A DNA stretch of 64,000 nt, taken from Algisphaera sp039180025. Lineage in GTDB: Bacteria; Planctomycetota; Phycisphaerae; Phycisphaerales; Phycisphaeraceae. The position numbers and the translations under genes are program-made. This document shows positions 58,304 through 64,000 of this stretch, one piece after another (position 1 is the first letter of the stretch; every line of letters starts with the position of its first letter). A model generated the notes under the pieces. It was not told the DNA's origin, did not search any database, and saw nothing but the letters and a program-made list of their open reading frames with translations. The stretch is from contig JBCDDZ010000005.1 in NCBI GenBank assembly GCA_039180025.1, forward strand, positions 1 to 64,000, in the 5' to 3' direction.

Positions 58304-60085
58304 TCAATATACGTCGCGCTGGTAGCGGTGGTCCGTCTTGAGCTGATCCACGTAACCCGCCGCTTCGTCGTCCGACATCCCGCATTGCGTCGCCACGACC
58401 TGGTGCAGGGCCGCGTCCACGTCTTTGGCCATCCGGCTCGCGTCGCCGCAGACATAGACCGCAGCCCCGGCCTCGAGCCACTGCCAAAGCTCCGCCGCCC
58501 GCTCAAGCATCAGGTGCTGCACGTAGATCTTTTCCGCCTGGTCACGCGACCAGGCGGCGTCGAAACGCTCGAGGACCCCTGACGCTTGCCAGACTCCGAT
58601 TTCTTCACGGTAGAGGAAGTCCGACGCTTCGTGCTGATCGCCAAAAAACAGCCAGTTGCGGCTGGGCGAAGCGTCGAAGCGGACCGCCCGCTCTTCCAGA
58701 AATGCGCGGAAGGGTGCGATGCCGGTGCCCGGGCCGATCATGATGAGCGGCACGTCGTCGGACGGGATATGGAAATGGGCCGAGCGCTGAACGTAGACCC
58801 CGACGCGGGCCCCGAAAGAGCAGCGGTCGGCGAGGAAGGTCGAGGCGACGCCTTTGCGCGGCTTGCCGTGTGTGGTGTAGCGGACCGCTCCGACGGTCAG
58901 ATGGACCTCGCCGGGGTGGGCTTCCGGGCTCGATGCGATGGAGTAGAGCCGCGGCTGAAGCGGCCGCAGAGCGTCGACGAAGCTCTGCGGTGTGAGGTCG
59001 GGGGGCGACTCGGTTTCGAGCAGGTCGACGACATGGAGCCCCGCGGGGAGCTCGACGGGTGTGCTCAGGCCCAGCGCGGCATAGGTTTTTGCCGTGACGG
59101 TACAGAGGTCCAGACGGTCGAGCAGGGCCGCGCGGAGGGACGTCGGGCCGGTCTTAAGGAGGACGGTTTCGCGGCCGGTGAACCCCGCCGCGTCAAGGGT
59201 CTGCTGGACCAGATCGACGCAGTTCCCCGGCCAAAGGCCCAGCGCGTCGCCGACCTTGTACTCGAGTCCCGAACCAGCGAGGGACAGTTCGACGTGATTG
59301 ACTTCTTTCGCCGAGGCGGGGGTGCTGAGGTTGTGGACGTCGAGTACGGTGGCGAAGAAGGGCTCGTTTTTGGTGTATTTTTCGACGGCCTCCGCGTCGC
59401 CTGCCTCCGCCGCGGGGGCCGCCCCGCCGGCGGCGGAAGCGAATTCTTCGCTGGCGAACACCGCAGACTTCCACTCGGCGTAGTCGTCTTCGTAGGCGAC
59501 GTCGCAAGCCACGAAGTCGGCGACGCGGGTCGCCCCCAACTCGGCGAGCCGTGCGTCAAGGTCGCGCCCGGATTTGTTGAAGTGCGTGTAGCTGGAGTCG
59601 CCCAGGCCGCAAACACTAAAGGCCAAGCCTTCGAGCGACGGGGCGTCGTCGGCCAGGACCCGGTCAAAAAACTTGGCCGCGTTGTCGGGTGGGTCGCCCT
59701 CGCCGAAGGTGCTGCACACGACGACGGCCCGGCCGACCCCCGGAAGATCGGCGAGGTCGATGTCGTTAAGTTCCTTCACGTCGGGAGCGAACCCTGCGGC
59801 TTTGGCGTGCTTGCGGAGGTCTTTGGAGAGCGCTTCGCCGTTGCCGGACTGCGAGCCGTAGAGGATGGTCAGCGGCACGGCGGGGGCTGCGGCATCGGCT
59901 CCACCGGGACCGGCACCGCGGTCTTGGGCGGCGCGGGCCAGCACGGTGAGCCCGGCGAGCAGGCCGTTGAGCCATTGACGCTGATCGGGGGCGAACGGCG
60001 CGTCTTCCGGTACGACCGGGGTCAACGCCGAAGGGCTTCCGGGGGCCATCGCGGTCAGGAGTTCTGGGGGGGTGGCGGTGGACAT
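58304..60085 (-). CDS. cysJ: CysJ-like diflavin reductase
   Basis: 593 residues from the ATG at 60,085. Flavodoxin domain (LTILYGSQSGNGEALSKDLRKHA; CSTFGEGDPPDN; VCGLGDSSYTHFNKSGRDLD), FAD domain (RLYSIASSPEAHPGEVHLTV) and NADPH domain (IMIGPGTGIAPFRAFLEER; FFGDQHEASDFLY; VYVCGDASRMAKDVD). It carries electrons from NADPH through FAD and FMN. Classically this is the sulfite reductase flavoprotein. Here it lies between nirA and gltD, so it may be the NADPH donor for the siroheme reductase of this operon. Confidence 0.85.
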   Translation of the reverse strand: MSTATPPELLTAMAPGSPSALTPVVPEDAPFAPDQRQWLNGLLAGLTVLARAAQDRGAGPGGADAAAPAVPLTILYGSQSGNGEALSKDLRKHAKAAGFAPDVKELNDIDLADLPGVGRAVVVCSTFGEGDPPDNAAKFFDRVLADDAPSLEGLAFSVCGLGDSSYTHFNKSGRDLDARLAELGATRVADFVACDVAYEDDYAEWKSAVFASEEFASAAGGAAPAAEAGDAEAVEKYTKNEPFFATVLDVHNLSTPASAKEVNHVELSLAGSGLEYKVGDALGLWPGNCVDLVQQTLDAAGFTGRETVLLKTGPTSLRAALLDRLDLCTVTAKTYAALGLSTPVELPAGLHVVDLLETESPPDLTPQSFVDALRPLQPRLYSIASSPEAHPGEVHLTVGAVRYTTHGKPRKGVASTFLADRCSFGARVGVYVQRSAHFHIPSDDVPLIMIGPGTGIAPFRAFLEERAVRFDASPSRNWLFFGDQHEASDFLYREEIGVWQASGVLERFDAAWSRDQAEKIYVQHLMLERAAELWQWLEAGAAVYVCGDASRMAKDVDAALHQVVATQCGMSDDEAAGYVDQLKTDHRYQRDVY

Positions 60086-60156
60086 GGTTTTGCTTCGGGG
60101 GGTTGAAAGCCAACGGGTGGCAGAGTGGAAAATGAACAACGGGCGTCGCGGCGGGG

Positions 60157-61929
<1,773 letters not shown>

Positions 61930-62058
61930 GGTTTAAGTCTCCAAACGGGCCGGCGGGGGATTAGTAGCGGAACGGCTCATGCTTTACCGGTGGTCGGCAC
62001 GGCCGGGCGCGGGCGGACAAACAACAACAAATCAGACTCCCCGTGGGAAACAGGAACT

Positions 62059-62072
62059 GGACGCCGTTGTCC
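62059..62072 (-). ncRNA. ANTAR-type leader hairpin, nirA side
   Basis: On the minus strand GGAC-AACGGC-GTCC forms a stem with a six-base loop carrying A at position 1 and G at position 4, the signature of RNAs bound by ANTAR antiterminators. Downstream GTTTGTCC can pair with GGACAA but has no T-tail, so the alternative stem is weaker than on the nrtA side. Confidence 0.4.
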
Positions 62073-62150
62073 TAAATCAAAGGTTGTCGGAGTTTGACGC
62101 TCGGGCTGAGGAGGTCGACGAGCCTACCGAGGTGCAATGCATATTATGAC

Positions 62151-62166
62151 TGCAAAAACGATGCCT
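62151..62166 (-). promoter_or_regulatory. Sigma-54-type promoter for nirA operon
   Basis: AGGCATCGTTTTTGCA on the minus strand has GG and GC at the invariant -24/-12 spacing and a good TTGCA; the TGGCAC half has two mismatches. Confidence 0.45.
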
Positions 62167-62382
62167 ATTTCTAGTGAGAAGCCATAATCTTCAGGTGAAA
62201 CGCTTCCAGCACCGATTAAGCACGATATCGCTTTGCCGAAAACCATCATAGGCCCGGCTTGAGTGAGATGAAAAGAAATTCATCGCGCTTTAATTCATCG
62301 CCCCCGGGCACCCTGCGCGCGGACTGCGCGCTGGCCCACGGCTGAACCCCGGCACAAGCGTCCGAGCGGCGTCTGACCGGTT

Positions 62383-62398
62383 TGGCACAACCTTTGCA
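62383..62398 (+). promoter_or_regulatory. Sigma-54 promoter for nrtA
   Basis: TGGCAC-AACCT-TTGCA matches the consensus TGGCAC-N5-TTGCW exactly. Transcription would start near 62,410, giving a leader of about 330 bases before the nrtA ATG. It implies control by an enhancer-binding protein such as NtrC. Confidence 0.65.
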
Positions 62399-62561
62399 TT
62401 ATCTGCTGCGTGCCGCGAAATATTGTGGCCTGGTTCGAGAACGATGAGTGCTCCGGCCGACCTCGTCTCCGATCCGCGATTCCCGGTTCGCTCCGCGAAA
62501 CCGACAGGTCCTAGGAAACAATTCGGCGTGATCGTGAGCGGACTTGAGTCCGCCACGCACT

Positions 62562-62639
62562 GGACAACGGCGTCCTGCTCCCCGCTCCATCTGCGGGACA
62601 TGCTCACGCCGTTGTTTCCGTTTCGGCAAGACGCCGAAA
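62562..62639 (+). promoter_or_regulatory. Antitermination-type leader of nrtA
   Basis: GGAC-AACGGC-GTCC (62,562-62,575) can fold as a small hexaloop hairpin or, instead, ACAACGGCGT can pair with ACGCCGTTGT (62,606-62,615), a perfect 10-base stem enclosing CCCGC-TCCATCT-GCGGG and followed by TTCCGTTT, like a terminator. A further hairpin TTTCGGC-AAGAC-GCCGAAA follows (62,621-62,639). The two folds exclude each other, as in ANTAR-controlled nitrate leaders. Confidence 0.45.
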
Positions 62640-62741
62640 TGCCTGATCCCGCCCGGTTGTTCCTTGCCGACCCTCGGCCGCCCCGCTGTTCGGAGGCGTG
62701 CTCCAGATCGGCTAACCCCGTTAGAAGAGAGAAACCCCGCT

Positions 62742-64000
62742 ATGTCCTATGCCCCTTCTTCCCTTTTCCAGCAGCACGCTTGGCGGCTCGCCCGGACGGG
62801 TGCCGCCACGCTCGGCCTCGCCGCCGCCGCGTTCCTGGCTCCCGCATCCGCCGGCCAGAGTACCGAACAACTCGACATCGAAAAAGATGAGTTGGAATTC
62901 GGCTTCATCAAACTCACCGACTGCGCCCCGATCGTCATCGCCAAGGAGAAAGGCTACTTCGACGACGAGGGCCTCTCCGTTAAAGTCACCGCGCAATCGA
63001 ACTGGAAGACGCTGCTCGACGGTGTGATCTCCGGCGACCTCGACGGGGCCCACATGCTCAGCGGCCAGCCCATCGCCGCGACCATCGGCTTCGGTACCAA
63101 GGCCCACATCATCACCGCCTACACCATGGACCTCAACGGCAACGGCATCACCGTGTCCAACGCCATCTGGGAACAGATGCAGGCCAACGACCCGGCCCTC
63201 GACGTGCCTCAGCCCGAGCACCCCATCACCGCCGCAGCCCTCAAGCCCATCGCTCTGGACTACCTCCAGCAAGGCAAAAAAACTCACCATGGGTATGGTT
63301 TTCCCCGTGTCGACCCACAACTACGAACTCCGCTACTGGCTCGCCTCCTCCGGCATCCACCCGGGCATGTACACCACCGGCGACCCGCTGGGCCGGACCG
63401 ACAGCCAAATCCAGCTCGACGTGACCCCTCCCCCCCAGATGCCCGCGACGCTCGAAGCCGGCAACAACCAGGGCTACTGCGTCGGCGAGCCTTGGAACCA
63501 GGCCGCCGTCGCCAAAGGCATCGGCGTTCCGGTCACCACCAACTACGACATCTGGAAGAACAATCCCGAGAAGGTTTTCGGCGTCACTAAAGAGTGGGCC
63601 GACGAAAACCCGCAGACCCATCTTGCGGTCGTCAAGGCCCTGCTGCGGGCCGGTAAATGGCTCGACGAAACCGACGCCGACGGCAACCTGATCAACCGTG
63701 AAGAGGCGGCCCGCATCCTCTCGGACAAAAAATACGTCGGAGCACCGTACGAAATCATCAAGAACAGCATGACCGGCACGTTCATCTTCCAAAAGTCCGA
63801 CGTCCGCGAGATGCCCGACTTCAACGTCTTTTTCAAGTACGACTGCACCTACCCCTGGTACTCCGACGGGGTGTGGTTCCTCACGCAGATGCGTCGCTGG
63901 GGCCAGATCGCCGAGCCTAAGAGCGCCGAGTGGTACGCCGAAACGGTCAAAGAAATCTACCGCCCCGACATCTACATGGAAGCGGCCAACCTCCTGCTTG
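62742..64000 (+). CDS. nrtA: Nitrate ABC transporter substrate-binding protein, frameshifted and cut by window edge
   Basis: Signal peptide (MSYAPSSLFQQHAWRLARTGAATLGLAAAAFLAPASAG), then a periplasmic binding protein of the NrtA/CmpA type: FGFIKLTDCAPIVIAKEKGYFDDEGL, GVISGDLDGAHMLSGQPIAATIGFG, and in the next frame MGMVFPVSTHNYELRYWLASSGIHPG and GYCVGEPWNQAAVAKG. The frames join across an A7 run (63,276-63,282); six A would restore one protein. This may be a sequencing slip, a real mutation or transcriptional slippage. It binds nitrate for uptake. The 3' end is outside the window. Confidence 0.75.

Larger units (their letters stand above)
61930..62741. promoter_or_regulatory. 812-base divergent regulatory region, nirA and nrtA
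   Basis: No gene is seen. It holds a sigma-54-type promoter in each direction (62,151-62,166 minus; 62,383-62,398 plus), leaders of roughly 210 and 330 bases, and the shared hairpin sequence GGACAACGGCGTCC in both (62,059-62,072 minus; 62,562-62,575 plus). Confidence 0.6.

Overview
The window is GC-rich bacterial DNA, probably from a planctomycete (Phycisphaerae-like, by inference from protein style). Positions 1 to about 45,050 are a temperate, podovirus-type prophage. Positions about 45,100 to 64,000 are host chromosome. The prophage runs off the left edge. Its right end abuts the 5' half of a tRNA-Lys(UUU) gene that is broken in the anticodon stem (45,052-45,091). I see no integrase, repressor or endolysin, so these probably lie further left.

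Prophage layout. (1) 1-11,886, minus strand: a tightly packed replication operon read leftward. In transcription order it has two small genes, a stand-alone 3'-5' exonuclease, a coiled-coil protein, the polymerase half of a split family A DNA polymerase (Leu at the Phe762 position), a VRR-NUC nuclease, a Cas4/RecB-like nuclease, a Sak4-like RecA-fold ATPase, a phage GroES, a probable ssDNA-binding protein, a primase-helicase, DUF4406 and DUF5664 nucleotide enzymes, a calcineurin-like phosphoesterase and a lipoprotein. (2) 11,887-17,473: control and origin-like DNA with a thrice-repeated 12-bp leader motif, a 20-bp inverted repeat, iteron-like GCGGGCCAGGA copies and a five-copy CGCGCACG cluster. 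It also holds a second leftward operon that includes an M20-like peptidase. (3) 18,548-40,023, plus strand: packaging and structure (small terminase candidate, TerL, portal, FmdB-like zinc ribbon, scaffold, capsid, decoration, adaptor, nozzle, three tail-fibre-like proteins, three internal virion proteins, a small membrane protein). The largest, a 1674-residue ejection-type protein, carries an internal GGDEF (diguanylate cyclase) domain with key substrate and metal residues kept. (4) Antisense, AT-richer 'moron' genes interrupt the late region: an AbiC-like defence gene with one in-frame stop, a membrane-anchored tail-collar protein and a coiled-coil winged-helix protein. A three-gene secreted-protein cassette (40,092-44,682) sits at the attachment end.

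A short word, CTTCCGGGGGC (core TTCCGGGG), is scattered through the prophage on both strands and in several reading frames. I counted about 46 copies in 45 kb by eye, against three in the 19 kb of host DNA. It sometimes ends runs of GGGGGC that could fold as G-quadruplexes.

Host part. neuB-like synthase; a small membrane protein; mqnC (futalosine menaquinone pathway); an XRE regulator with an EF-hand loop; a lipoprotein; an M29 aminopeptidase; an alpha/beta hydrolase; citrate synthase; a sodium:solute symporter; then a leftward nitrogen-assimilation operon nirA - CysJ-like flavoprotein - gltD - nagZ. It diverges from a nitrate ABC-transporter binding protein (nrtA) that carries a frameshift in an A7 run and runs off the right edge. 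The intergenic region has two divergent sigma-54-type promoters. Both leaders carry the same GGACAACGGCGTCC hairpin, whose hexaloop has the A1/G4 pattern of ANTAR-bound RNAs. In the nrtA leader it overlaps a terminator-like stem, which suggests antitermination control of nitrate use.
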